From Nocardia aurantia (GTDB lineage Bacteria > Actinomycetota > Actinomycetes > Mycobacteriales > Mycobacteriaceae): a DNA stretch of 64,000 bases. Made by a program: the position numbers and the translations under genes. Position 1 is the first letter of the stretch. Every line of letters starts with the position of its first letter. The stretch is from assembly GCF_009604425.1 (NCBI RefSeq), contig NZ_WEGI01000009.1, positions 124,001-188,000 of the forward strand. Reading direction: 5' to 3'. Positions 7,912 to 14,929 of the stretch are shown here, in pieces. The notes below the pieces were generated by a model. The model did not search any database and was not told where the DNA came from. It worked only from the letters and a program-made list of their open reading frames with translations.

Positions 7912-8748
7912 CTAACGCTCGTGGCGGTAGATGGGGGTGAGTAGGTCGGCCTCCAGGGGCTCTCCGGTGTTGCGGTCGTAGCGAACTCCGACTACGGCGG
8001 AGAACGGTAGGGTGCCCGCGCGCTCGTGCAGGGTGGCCAGGCGGGTGGCGAGCAGCCGGATGGCGCCGAGCGATCCGGGTGGGTGCAGGCCGTCGATCAC
8101 CAGGACGGTGCCGCGGCCGTCGGGGCGGGGCAGCCGGGCCAGGTAGGCGATGTCGTACGGTTCGGTGCCGCCGGGCCGGTACACCCGGCGGGCCGCCCGA
8201 TCCTCGATGCCGCGGCGGACCCGGCCCGCCCGGGCCATCGTCCGCCGCAGCCGCGGATCGGCCGCGACCAGGTAGCGCAGGCTCGGCGACAGTTCCGGCC
8301 CGCCCAGGATGATGAGACCCTCCCGGTCCATGTCCACCGGCCGGCCGGGCAGGAAACGTTCCACGGTGGCGGTGAAACCCAACTCCCGCAACAGTTCCAC
8401 CAGCCGATGCGGCGCCGCGGCGTCCGGCGCGCCGATCAGGGGCGCGGCGCGGGTGGTGGCGCGGACGTCCGGGGTGAGAATGGTGAGCGGGCCGTGCCCG
8501 AAGAACAACCCCTCCGGCACCGGCCCCTGGGTGCTCACCTGATGGATGCGGGCGCGCGACAGTCCTGCGGCCGCACCAATTCTGGCGAACGTCCACCCCT
8601 CGGCGTGCAGTTCGCGGATCACGGCTCGCCGGATGCGCGTGAGTTCGTTGATGGTCTGCTGCGCCTGGGCGACCCCTTCGGTGGCTGCCTTCAGACGCTC
8701 GACCCTGTCCTCGATCGCGAACACCCGTGCGACCTCATCGGCCGACAT
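7912..8748 (-). CDS. HTH protein of unknown function
   Basis: A 278-residue protein I cannot name. The N-terminal third is helical, with a coiled segment (about residues 10-45), then a helix-turn-helix at about 47-72 (EGWTFARIGAAAGLSRARIHQV) like sigma-region-4 or MerR-type DNA readers. The remaining 200 residues have no motif I recognise; LVVLIDG-like strands and a GLIILGGPELSP segment suggest an alpha/beta sensory or effector domain. The start fits a leaderless promoter (TAGACT, 6 nt, ATG). It lies next to the envelope-stress module but in a separate transcription unit. Confidence 0.7.
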   Translation of the reverse strand: MSADEVARVFAIEDRVERLKAATEGVAQAQQTINELTRIRRAVIRELHAEGWTFARIGAAAGLSRARIHQVSTQGPVPEGLFFGHGPLTILTPDVRATTRAAPLIGAPDAAAPHRLVELLRELGFTATVERFLPGRPVDMDREGLIILGGPELSPSLRYLVAADPRLRRTMARAGRVRRGIEDRAARRVYRPGGTEPYDIAYLARLPRPDGRGTVLVIDGLHPPGSLGAIRLLATRLATLHERAGTLPFSAVVGVRYDRNTGEPLEADLLTPIYRHER

Positions 8749-8754
8749 GTGCGA

Positions 8755-8760
8755 AGTCTA
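8755..8760 (-). promoter_or_regulatory. -10 element of the HTH gene, leaderless
   Basis: TAGACT on the minus strand, 6 nt before the ATG at 8748. Confidence 0.55.
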
Positions 8761-8806
8761 GACAGCTCGACAGCCGGATGCGTCCAGTCCGGTTGACACC
8801 GAACCG

Positions 8807-9253
8807 CTACGTCGCGTCGAAATCGATCGGCGGTGTCTCGTTGTGTGCCAGTGGTTTCGGCGTCTCCGGCAGGGTCTGGCCGGGTGCCGGGAGCGGCATG
8901 GCGGTACCGCCGCCGGTCGCCGTGACCGGACCGTTGGCCGCACCGAAATTGCCGCTGAACAGCGAATCGTCGCCGTCGAGCAGGTGTTTGGTGACCATCG
9001 AGCGCGGGGTCATCCCGCGCAGTCCCTCCAGCGGTTTGCGCAGTTCGTTGAGCTCCTCGAGCGGCTTGCGCAACTCGTCGAATTCGGGGCCCAGTTCGGT
9101 GCGCAGCTGACTGGTCGCGCCGCTGGCGTAATCGCGCACCTGCCGCAGGCTCTGCGCGGTCCAGCGGATGGCGCCCGGCAGCCGCTCCGGGCCCAGGATC
9201 ATCAAGGCGGCGACCACCAGGATCACCATCTCGGGCCAGCCGATATTGAACAT
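8807..9253 (-). CDS. tatB: Sec-independent protein translocase subunit TatB
   Basis: TatB forms the twin-arginine signal receptor with TatC in the inner membrane. The protein starts MFNIGWPEMVILVVAALMIL, a single N-terminal membrane helix with the polar residue at position 8, followed by the conserved GPERLP hinge and an amphipathic helix (AIRWTAQSLRQVRDYA). The C-terminal half is a variable proline- and glycine-rich tail. At 148 residues it is of normal length. It lies 9 bp after htrA on the same strand, as in mycobacteria. It also has its own leaderless promoter, in which the htrA stop codon forms the first three bases of the -10. Confidence 0.93.
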   Translation of the reverse strand: MFNIGWPEMVILVVAALMILGPERLPGAIRWTAQSLRQVRDYASGATSQLRTELGPEFDELRKPLEELNELRKPLEGLRGMTPRSMVTKHLLDGDDSLFSGNFGAANGPVTATGGGTAMPLPAPGQTLPETPKPLAHNETPPIDFDAT

Positions 9254-9259
9254 GAGACC

Positions 9260-9265
9260 AGGCTA
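9260..9265 (-). promoter_or_regulatory. -10 element of tatB inside the htrA stop
   Basis: TAGCCT on the minus strand, 6 nt before the tatB ATG (9253). Its TAG is the htrA stop codon. Confidence 0.5.
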
Positions 9266-10924
9266 CTGGGGTTGCTGGGGAGCGTTCTTGTCGGATTCCA
9301 GCACGACCGGAACATCGACGCGGCGGCCGTCCCGGATCAGCTGGAGAGTGACAGTCTCGCCGATGTTGTGGGTCTGGACCGCGACGCTCAGTTCGGCCGG
9401 ATCCGCGACGTCCCGATCGCCGACCCGCACGATGATGTCGTTCTCCGCGATACCGGCCTTGGCCGCCGGGCTGTTCGCCACCACGTCCTGCACCGCCGCG
9501 CCGCTCATCACGTCGTTCTCGACCTGCTGGGTCTTGGCCGACACGCCGAGCCACGGGTGGTACACCACGCCGTCGCGGATCAGCGTCTGCGCCACCTGCT
9601 GCACCAGATCCACCGGGATCGCGAAGCCCAGGCCGACCGAGCCGCCGCTCTCGCTGCGGATGGCGGTGTTGATGCCGATCAGCCGGCCCTGGCTGTCCAC
9701 CAGCGCGCCGCCGGAGTTGCCGTGGTTGATCGCGGCGTCGGTCTGCACCGCGTCGAAGGCGCCGGCGGTGTCGTCGCCCGCCTCCGGGCTCTCCTTGATG
9801 GGCCGGTGCAGGGCGCTGACGATGCCAGAGGTGACCGTTTTGGTCAGGCCCAGGGGTGAGCCGACGGCGAGCACGTCGTCGCCGACCTGCACATCGCCGG
9901 AGCGGCCCAGGCGGGCGACCGTGAGATTCTTCACGTCGACCTTGAGCACCGCGAGATCGGTCTTCGGATCGCGGCCGACCAGTTTGGCGGGCACCCGGGT
10001 GCCGTCGGAGAAGGTGACCTGGATCTTGGCCCGGCCGGACTTGTCGGTCGCCGCCATCGAGATCACGTGGTTGTTGGTGACGATGTAGCCGCCGCCGTCG
10101 ATGACCACGCCGGAACCGAGGGCGCCGTTGTCGCCGACGGTCTCGCGGATCGAGACCACCGCGGGCACGACCGCGTCGGCCACCTTGGCGACCTGCCCGT
10201 GCGGCCGCTCGGTGGACGCGTCCTGCTGCAGCGTGACCTTGCGGGAGGTGAGGGTGGCTGCGGTCTCGGCGGTGAGCCGGCCGATCAGGCCGCCGGCCAC
10301 GCCGACCACCACCGCGACGGCGGCCAGCACGGCCAGCGCGCGCGGCGCGACCTTGCCGCCGAAGAGCACCTCGCGGGCGCTGAGCCGCACTCCCGGGGGC
10401 AGCGCCTGTGGGCGCGGGGTGTGCAGGGCCGGGGCGCCGAGCGCGGCGGCGGCCTCGGGATCGCGCCACGGATCGGCGGGTGCGACCGGTCTGGCCGGCC
10501 CGGATTCGGCCTCCGGATCGCGTTGCAGGACCTCGGTGGAACCCGCCGGGCGGCCGAAGGCCTCGGCCAGCACTCCGTCGGGCGGGCGGTTCACGAGTTC
10601 GACATCGTTCGCGAGCCGCGGGGCGGACTCGCCGGCCGCGATCGGCGCGAAGGAACCGCCGAGGCCCTCGGGGCGGCCGAAGGCGCGAGCGGTGTGCTGG
10701 TCGACCTCCGGCCGATACACCGGACGCGGGCCCAGAATCGGTGCGTCCGACGGGCGCAGCGTGCCACCGTCGCCGTTGGCCGACGCCCCGGCGCGGGACG
10801 CCGCATCGGGCCGCCGGTCCGCCTGCTCTGCGGGCCCGGGACGCGCATCCGGTACGCCCGCGGTGCTGTCGGCGGAATTCGATCCCGCCGGTTCGCTTCC
10901 GGTGTTGGTCGATTCGGTCGTCAC
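9263..10924 (-). CDS. htrA: Membrane-anchored serine protease HtrA (DegP type)
   Basis: An envelope quality-control protease. A cytoplasmic proline/alanine-rich region (about residues 1-205) precedes one membrane helix (LAVLAAVAVVVGVAGGLIG), then an extracytoplasmic trypsin-like domain with the triad His (VTNNHVI), Asp (KTDLAVLK) and Ser (NHGNSGGALV), and one C-terminal PDZ domain (from about PWLGVSAKT). I start at the GTG at 10924, giving 553 residues (mycobacterial HtrA is about 530), because a TAGAGT -10 lies 7 nt upstream; an earlier start at 11044 would run far into rseA. Order sigE-rseA-htrA-tatB matches the sigma-E stress regulon. Confidence 0.93.
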   Translation of the reverse strand: MTTESTNTGSEPAGSNSADSTAGVPDARPGPAEQADRRPDAASRAGASANGDGGTLRPSDAPILGPRPVYRPEVDQHTARAFGRPEGLGGSFAPIAAGESAPRLANDVELVNRPPDGVLAEAFGRPAGSTEVLQRDPEAESGPARPVAPADPWRDPEAAAALGAPALHTPRPQALPPGVRLSAREVLFGGKVAPRALAVLAAVAVVVGVAGGLIGRLTAETAATLTSRKVTLQQDASTERPHGQVAKVADAVVPAVVSIRETVGDNGALGSGVVIDGGGYIVTNNHVISMAATDKSGRAKIQVTFSDGTRVPAKLVGRDPKTDLAVLKVDVKNLTVARLGRSGDVQVGDDVLAVGSPLGLTKTVTSGIVSALHRPIKESPEAGDDTAGAFDAVQTDAAINHGNSGGALVDSQGRLIGINTAIRSESGGSVGLGFAIPVDLVQQVAQTLIRDGVVYHPWLGVSAKTQQVENDVMSGAAVQDVVANSPAAKAGIAENDIIVRVGDRDVADPAELSVAVQTHNIGETVTLQLIRDGRRVDVPVVLESDKNAPQQPQ

Positions 10925-10931
10925 GGAGTGA

Positions 10932-10937
10932 ACTCTA
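10932..10937 (-). promoter_or_regulatory. -10 element of htrA, leaderless
   Basis: TAGAGT on the minus strand, 7 nt before the GTG at 10924. It lies at the very end of rseA, so htrA can be expressed apart from sigE-rseA. Confidence 0.55.
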
Positions 10938-11411
10938 CTTGCGCCACCACCCGGTCCACCGCCTGCTGTCCGAACTGATTTCCCGGTTCGCCGATGCGGC
11001 GAACCGGAACGAATCCGCCCGCAGGCCGAGGAAACTCGCGCCACGGGGCATGCCCTCCATACCGGGGGCGGACAGCGTTTCGGGACCGGGCAGATTCTCT
11101 GGACCGGTGAGGTGGGACAAAGGAATTCGGCTCAGCGTGTCGTGCAGGCCGAGGGGTGCGGAGATCTGCCGCTGCGCGGCCTGCCGCAGGGCGATCCGCG
11201 CCTGCTGCTGGGCCTCCACCTCCGCAGCGCACTCCGGGCACTTGGCCAGGTGCTGGGCGGCGCGCAGATAGGGATTCATCCGCAACTCGCCGTCGACATA
11301 GGCGGCGATGGCCTCGGTGGCCAGATGCTCGGTGGCGGCGAATCGAGGCGGGCGCACAGGGGCCCGACCGGACTCGCGACCTGCCGAGGCGGCAGCCTCC
11401 TCGCCACTCAT
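10935..11411 (-). CDS. rseA: Anti-sigma-E factor RseA
   Basis: A ZAS-type anti-sigma factor that holds SigE inactive. It has the zinc signature His-x3-Cys-x2-Cys (HLAKCPEC, about residues 53-60) preceded by a helical AIAAYVDGELRMNPYLRAAQ segment. There is no membrane helix, so like mycobacterial RseA (Rv1222) it is soluble, and redox change of the cysteines could release SigE. The C-terminal half is a variable tail ending RRWTGWWRK. It lies 63 bp downstream of sigE. The start codon is ATG with a weak AAGGG about 11 nt upstream. Confidence 0.9.
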   Translation of the reverse strand: MSGEEAAASAGRESGRAPVRPPRFAATEHLATEAIAAYVDGELRMNPYLRAAQHLAKCPECAAEVEAQQQARIALRQAAQRQISAPLGLHDTLSRIPLSHLTGPENLPGPETLSAPGMEGMPRGASFLGLRADSFRFAASANREISSDSRRWTGWWRK

Positions 11412-11474
11412 ACGGTGTACACCCTTCCGACGGACCGAAATCTACGCCAGGCGCCGCTCACGCGATGCGGAAGA

Positions 11475-12254
11475 TCACCCGACTTTCTCGTCAGCGGCGA
11501 ACCACTGCTGAGATCCATTATGCGCAAGGTACTCCCGCAGTGCCTGACGGCCGCGGTGGATCCGGCTGCGCACGGTCCCCAGTTTGACGCCCAGGGTGGC
11601 GCCGATCTCCTCGTAGGACAGGCCCTCGATGTCGCAGAGCACGACGGCGGCACGGAACTCCGGGGCCAGCGAGTCCAGGGCGGACTGCAGGTCGGGGTCG
11701 AGGCGCGCGTCGTGGTACATCTGCTCCGGCCCGGGACCCTCGGCGGGCACCCGGTCGTAGTCGTCGGGCAGCGCCTCCATCCGGATGCGGTTGCGCCGGC
11801 GGACCATGTCCAGGAACAGATTGGTCGTGATGCGGTGCAGCCAGCCCTCGAAGGTGCCGGCCTGGTAACTCTGCAGCGACCGGAAGACGCGGATGAACGT
11901 CTCCTGGGTCAGGTCCTCGGCGTCCTGCGGATCACCGGTGAGGCGGTAGGCGAGCCGGTACACCCGGTCGGCGTGCTCGCGGACCAGATCGTCCCAGGAC
12001 GGCATCATGGTCCGGTCGCCGGTGGCGTCGAAGGCCGCAGTACCGGAGAGGGCCTCGTCGAGTTCCTCGGCCTCGGACAGTGCCTCGGTCTCGGCGATGG
12101 CCTCGGCCGCCGCGATGACCTGCGGCTCGACGACCTCGGCGGTCGCGGGCAGCGCGTAGGCGCCGGGAAGCTGGTATTCGACCGAATCGGTACCCGCGGG
12201 CAGCGTCGATTCGGGGAGGGTGGCGTACTTGCGCGCCGCATCGACCTTGTGGAT
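11475..12254 (-). CDS. sigE: ECF sigma factor SigE
   Basis: An extracytoplasmic-function sigma factor for envelope and surface stress. Region 2 runs from DDLVREHADRVYRLAYRL through EDLTQETFIRVFRS and HRITTNLFLDMVRRR; region 4 holds VLCDIEGLSYEEIGATLGV and GTVRSRIHRGRQALREYL, nearly identical to M. tuberculosis SigE. The start is unusual: a perfect AGGAGGT (12261-12267) stands 6-7 nt before an ATC codon at 12254, with no ATG, GTG or TTG in frame close downstream. Starting there gives 259 residues, against 257 in M. tuberculosis. Alternatives are a TTG at 12398 (307 residues) or the ATG pair just before PSWDDLVRE, which would give a short isoform. Confidence 0.92.
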   Translation of the reverse strand: MHKVDAARKYATLPESTLPAGTDSVEYQLPGAYALPATAEVVEPQVIAAAEAIAETEALSEAEELDEALSGTAAFDATGDRTMMPSWDDLVREHADRVYRLAYRLTGDPQDAEDLTQETFIRVFRSLQSYQAGTFEGWLHRITTNLFLDMVRRRNRIRMEALPDDYDRVPAEGPGPEQMYHDARLDPDLQSALDSLAPEFRAAVVLCDIEGLSYEEIGATLGVKLGTVRSRIHRGRQALREYLAHNGSQQWFAADEKVG

Positions 12255-12260
12255 GGTGGC

Positions 12261-12267
12261 ACCTCCT
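12261..12267 (-). promoter_or_regulatory. Strong ribosome binding site of sigE
   Basis: AGGAGGT on the minus strand, spaced 6-7 nt from an in-frame ATC. It is the best Shine-Dalgarno sequence in this part of the window and points to initiation at ATC. Confidence 0.6.
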
Positions 12268-12424
12268 ACTAGGGACCGGGGTCGGCGCTCGCGGCACGGG
12301 CCGCGGGTGTGTGGTACAACCGGACACGGTGTTCGATATTCCCGAGCCCGACGTTTCCCGCGCCGTCCGACGGTCGGCCGGTCTTTGCGTAGCCACAACT
12401 CTCTCCGGTCCCGATGTGCCGGTG

Positions 12425-12454
12425 ATTATGAGAGGCTGAGGAACGCCTGAGAAC
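12425..12454 (-). promoter_or_regulatory. sigE promoter with MprA-like direct repeat
   Basis: On the minus strand GTTCTCAG (12447-12454) and GTTCCTCAG (12436-12444) are separated by GC and lie 5 nt before a CATAAT -10 (12425-12430), so they cover the -35 region. In M. tuberculosis the sigE promoter is activated by MprA through paired 8-bp direct repeats of a CTCAG type (recalled), and this site looks alike. Confidence 0.45.
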
Positions 12455-12520
12455 ATCGGCGACTTCAGAAAAATATTCGCACCGCCTCGCCGCAGCCGGG
12501 CTCCGACGGGGTCCCGCCGT

Positions 12521-12526
12521 TAGCCT
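12521..12526 (+). promoter_or_regulatory. -10 element of O-methyltransferase gene, leaderless
   Basis: TAGCCT followed by 7 nt and the GTG at 12534. Confidence 0.6.
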
Positions 12527-12533
12527 CTAAGCC

Positions 12534-13208
12534 GTGACCCTCTTACCTCCGGCCTCCCCGTCACCGGCCGCGCTCCCGGCGGCGGCCCTGCAACGCAACC
12601 TCGCGTACGTGGAGGCGTCCATCGTCGAGGACGAGGTCCTGCAGGCGGCCCGGGAGCGGGCGATCGAGCTGGGCGCGGCGCCGGTAGCGCCGTCGGTGGG
12701 TGCGCTGCTCTGCATCTACGCGCAGCTGTCGGGGGCCCGCTCGGTGGTCGAGGTGGGCACCGGGGCCGGGATCAGCGGCCTGTGGCTGCTCGACGGGATG
12801 CGCGAGGACGGCACCCTGACCACGATCGACTCCGAACCGGAACATCAGCGCGCGGCCCGGGAGGCGTTCCGTTCCGCCGACATCCCGCCGGCCCGCACCC
12901 GGCTGATCAACGGCCGCGCGCTGGACGTGCTGCCCCGGCTCGCGGACGGCGCCTACGACCTGGTGTTCATCGATGCCGCGCCGCTCGAGCACCCGCAGTA
13001 CGTCGAACAGGGGGTGCGGCTGCTCCGCTCCGGCGGGGCGATCCTGCTGCACAACGCGCTGCTGGGCGGCCGGGTGCCGGATCCGGCACAGCGCGATCCC
13101 GCCACGCTTGCCGTGCGGGCGGCCACCCGCGCCATCGCCGAGGATTCGCAGCTGACCAGCGTGCTCATCCCGGTCGGCGACGGGCTGCTCTGCGCCTCCC
13201 GCAACTGA
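12534..13208 (+). CDS. SAM-dependent O-methyltransferase (Rv1220c-like)
   Basis: A class I O-methyltransferase of the catechol/caffeoyl-CoA type (Methyltransf_3). The SAM-binding motif I is VVEVGTGAGISGLWLLDG (about residues 71-88), motif II acidic residue in TTIDSEPEHQ, and the metal/substrate aspartate in DLVFIDAAP. C-terminal segment GGAILLHNALLGGRV fits the family. The acceptor is unknown. The gene sits divergent from sigE, exactly as Rv1220c does in M. tuberculosis. GTG start with a TAGCCT leaderless promoter. It has 224 residues, normal for the family. Confidence 0.88.
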   Translation: MTLLPPASPSPAALPAAALQRNLAYVEASIVEDEVLQAARERAIELGAAPVAPSVGALLCIYAQLSGARSVVEVGTGAGISGLWLLDGMREDGTLTTIDSEPEHQRAAREAFRSADIPPARTRLINGRALDVLPRLADGAYDLVFIDAAPLEHPQYVEQGVRLLRSGGAILLHNALLGGRVPDPAQRDPATLAVRAATRAIAEDSQLTSVLIPVGDGLLCASRN

Positions 13209-13266
13209 CTCCCACCGGCCGCGACATGCCGATGATCGAACCGGCGAAGGACTCTTGCTGGCCGAC

Positions 13267-13301
13267 TGAACATTCGTTTAATATACTGAACATGTGTTTA
13301 A
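13267..13301. promoter_or_regulatory. Probable TetR operator, two direct copies
   Basis: TGAACATTCGTTTAA (13267-13281) and TGAACATGTGTTTAA (13287-13301) repeat with a 20-bp period, two helical turns. Each is an imperfect dyad (TGAAC...GTTTA). The pair spans the -10 (TATACT) and start codon of the TetR gene, so it most likely mediates autorepression of the TetR-ABC operon. Confidence 0.6.
13282..13287 (+). promoter_or_regulatory. -10 element of TetR gene, leaderless
   Basis: TATACT followed by 6 nt and the GTG at 13294, between the two operator copies. Confidence 0.6.
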
Positions 13302-13947
13302 AGGAGCAGCCGTACCGGAAAGATCCGCCGACGAGCTGAATACCCGCGCCCGCATCCGGGACGCGGCGATCACGGTCTTCGGCGACGAGGGATTCGGGGT
13401 CGGGGTGCGCGCCATCGCCACCGCGGCCGGAGTGTCGCCGGGGCTGGTCAATCACCACTTCGGCTCCAAGGACGGCCTGCGCGAGGCGTGCGACGACCAC
13501 GTCCGTGAGGTCATTCGCAAGTCCAAGCTGGAGTACATGCAGCGGCCCTCGCCCACGGGGCTGTTGCAATCGCTGGCCGAGATCGAGGAATACGCGCCGT
13601 ACCTCGCCTACCTGCGCCGCAGTTTCGCCGCCGGCGGGGCGCTGATGGTCGACATGTTCGAGCACATGACCGCCGACGTCGAGGACTACCTCGCGGCGGG
13701 CATCGCCTCCGGCGTCCTGAAACCCCTGCGGGATCCGAAGGCGACGGCGCGATACATCGCCTACCAGAACGGCGGTGGGTTCTTCCTGTTCCTCCAGGTG
13801 CTCGAGGCCCGGCAGGGCGGTCCCCTCGATTTCCGATCGGCCCTGCGCGAGTACGCCGACCGAATGATGTTGCCGGCGCTGGAGATCTACACCAACGGCC
13901 TGCTCACCGACTCGATGATGTTGGACACCATGCTCGGTGAGCAGTAA
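13294..13947 (+). CDS. TetR-family repressor of the ABC exporter (Rv1219c-like)
   Basis: A TetR regulator of 217 residues. The N-terminal HTH domain is at about 18-62 (RIRDAAITVFGDEGFGVGVRAIA, then GVSPGLVNHHFGSKDGLR). The rest is a helical ligand and dimer domain ending in a methionine-rich DSMMLDTMLGEQ. It is followed after 25 bp by an ABC ATPase and permease; the trio matches Rv1219c-Rv1218c-Rv1217c of M. tuberculosis, where the TetR protein represses the exporter genes. GTG 13294 is chosen from the TATACT-6 nt spacing. The operator candidate overlaps its own promoter. Confidence 0.88.
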   Translation: MFKGAAVPERSADELNTRARIRDAAITVFGDEGFGVGVRAIATAAGVSPGLVNHHFGSKDGLREACDDHVREVIRKSKLEYMQRPSPTGLLQSLAEIEEYAPYLAYLRRSFAAGGALMVDMFEHMTADVEDYLAAGIASGVLKPLRDPKATARYIAYQNGGGFFLFLQVLEARQGGPLDFRSALREYADRMMLPALEIYTNGLLTDSMMLDTMLGEQ

Positions 13948-13972
13948 AACCATTCTCTGACAAGGAGATACG

Positions 13973-14929
13973 ATGTCATCGGCAATCGTGGTCCGGGATC
14001 TGCACAAGCATTTCGGACCGGTTCGCGCCCTGGACGGGCTCGACCTCGAGGTCGCCGACGGGGAGGTGCACGGCTTCCTCGGTCCCAACGGGGCGGGTAA
14101 ATCGACCACCCTCCGCATCCTGCTCGGCATCCTCACCAGGACCTCCGGCGACGTGCGGGTCCTCGACCGCGACCCGTGGGCCGACGCCGTCGCCCTGCAT
14201 CGCGAGATCGCTTATGTCCCAGGCGATGTCACGCTCTGGCCGTCGCTGTCCGGCGGCGAGACCATCGACCTGCTGGCCCGGATGCGCGGCGGCCTCGACA
14301 CCGGTCGTCGCGCCGACCTGATCGAGCGCTTCGAACTCGATCCGCGCAAGAAGGCCCGCACCTACTCCAAGGGCAACCGGCAGAAGGTGGCGCTGGTGTC
14401 GGCGTTCTCCTCCGACGCCCGGCTGTTGCTGCTCGACGAGCCCACCTCGGGCCTGGATCCGTTGATGGAGAAGGTCTTCCGCGACTGTGCCCGGGAGGCG
14501 GCGGAGCGCGGCGTGACGGTGCTGCTGTCCAGTCACATCCTGTCCGAGGTGGAGGCGCTGTGCGAGCGCGTCACCATCATCCGGGCCGGGCGCACCGTGG
14601 AGAGCGGCAGCCTCGCCGAGTTGCGGCATCTCAGCCACACCTCGATCACCGCCGAATTGACCGGAGACCCGGGCGATCTCGGCCGGATCGGCGGCGTCAC
14701 CGACCTCAGCGTCGACGGCGGCACGCTGCACTGCCAGGTCGACGGCGCGCACCTGGGCGAGCTGATCCGGGTGCTCGGCGACGTCGGTGTCCGCAGCCTC
14801 GTCAGCCAGCCGCCGACGCTGGAAGAGCTGTTCCTGCGCCACTATTCGCTCGACGGCCACGAGGACGGGTCCCGACCGGCCGATGCCGCGCGCGCCGGCG
14901 TCACCTCCGGATCGGGGGCCGCGAAATGA
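13973..14929 (+). CDS. ABC exporter ATP-binding protein (Rv1218c-like)
   Basis: The nucleotide-binding subunit of a DrrA-type exporter. Walker A is GPNGAGKSTTLRILLG (about residues 39-54), the Q-loop region includes YVPGDVTLWPSLSGGETID, the signature region is SKGNRQKVALVSAF (a variant of LSGGQ), Walker B is LLLLDEPTSGLDP, and the H-loop is LLSSHILSEVE. A C-terminal accessory domain of about 90 residues follows. AAGGAG stands before the ATG. Its stop overlaps the permease start by 4 bp. The M. tuberculosis counterpart affects tolerance to several drugs; the substrate here is not known. Confidence 0.92.
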   Translation: MSSAIVVRDLHKHFGPVRALDGLDLEVADGEVHGFLGPNGAGKSTTLRILLGILTRTSGDVRVLDRDPWADAVALHREIAYVPGDVTLWPSLSGGETIDLLARMRGGLDTGRRADLIERFELDPRKKARTYSKGNRQKVALVSAFSSDARLLLLDEPTSGLDPLMEKVFRDCAREAAERGVTVLLSSHILSEVEALCERVTIIRAGRTVESGSLAELRHLSHTSITAELTGDPGDLGRIGGVTDLSVDGGTLHCQVDGAHLGELIRVLGDVGVRSLVSQPPTLEELFLRHYSLDGHEDGSRPADAARAGVTSGSGAAK

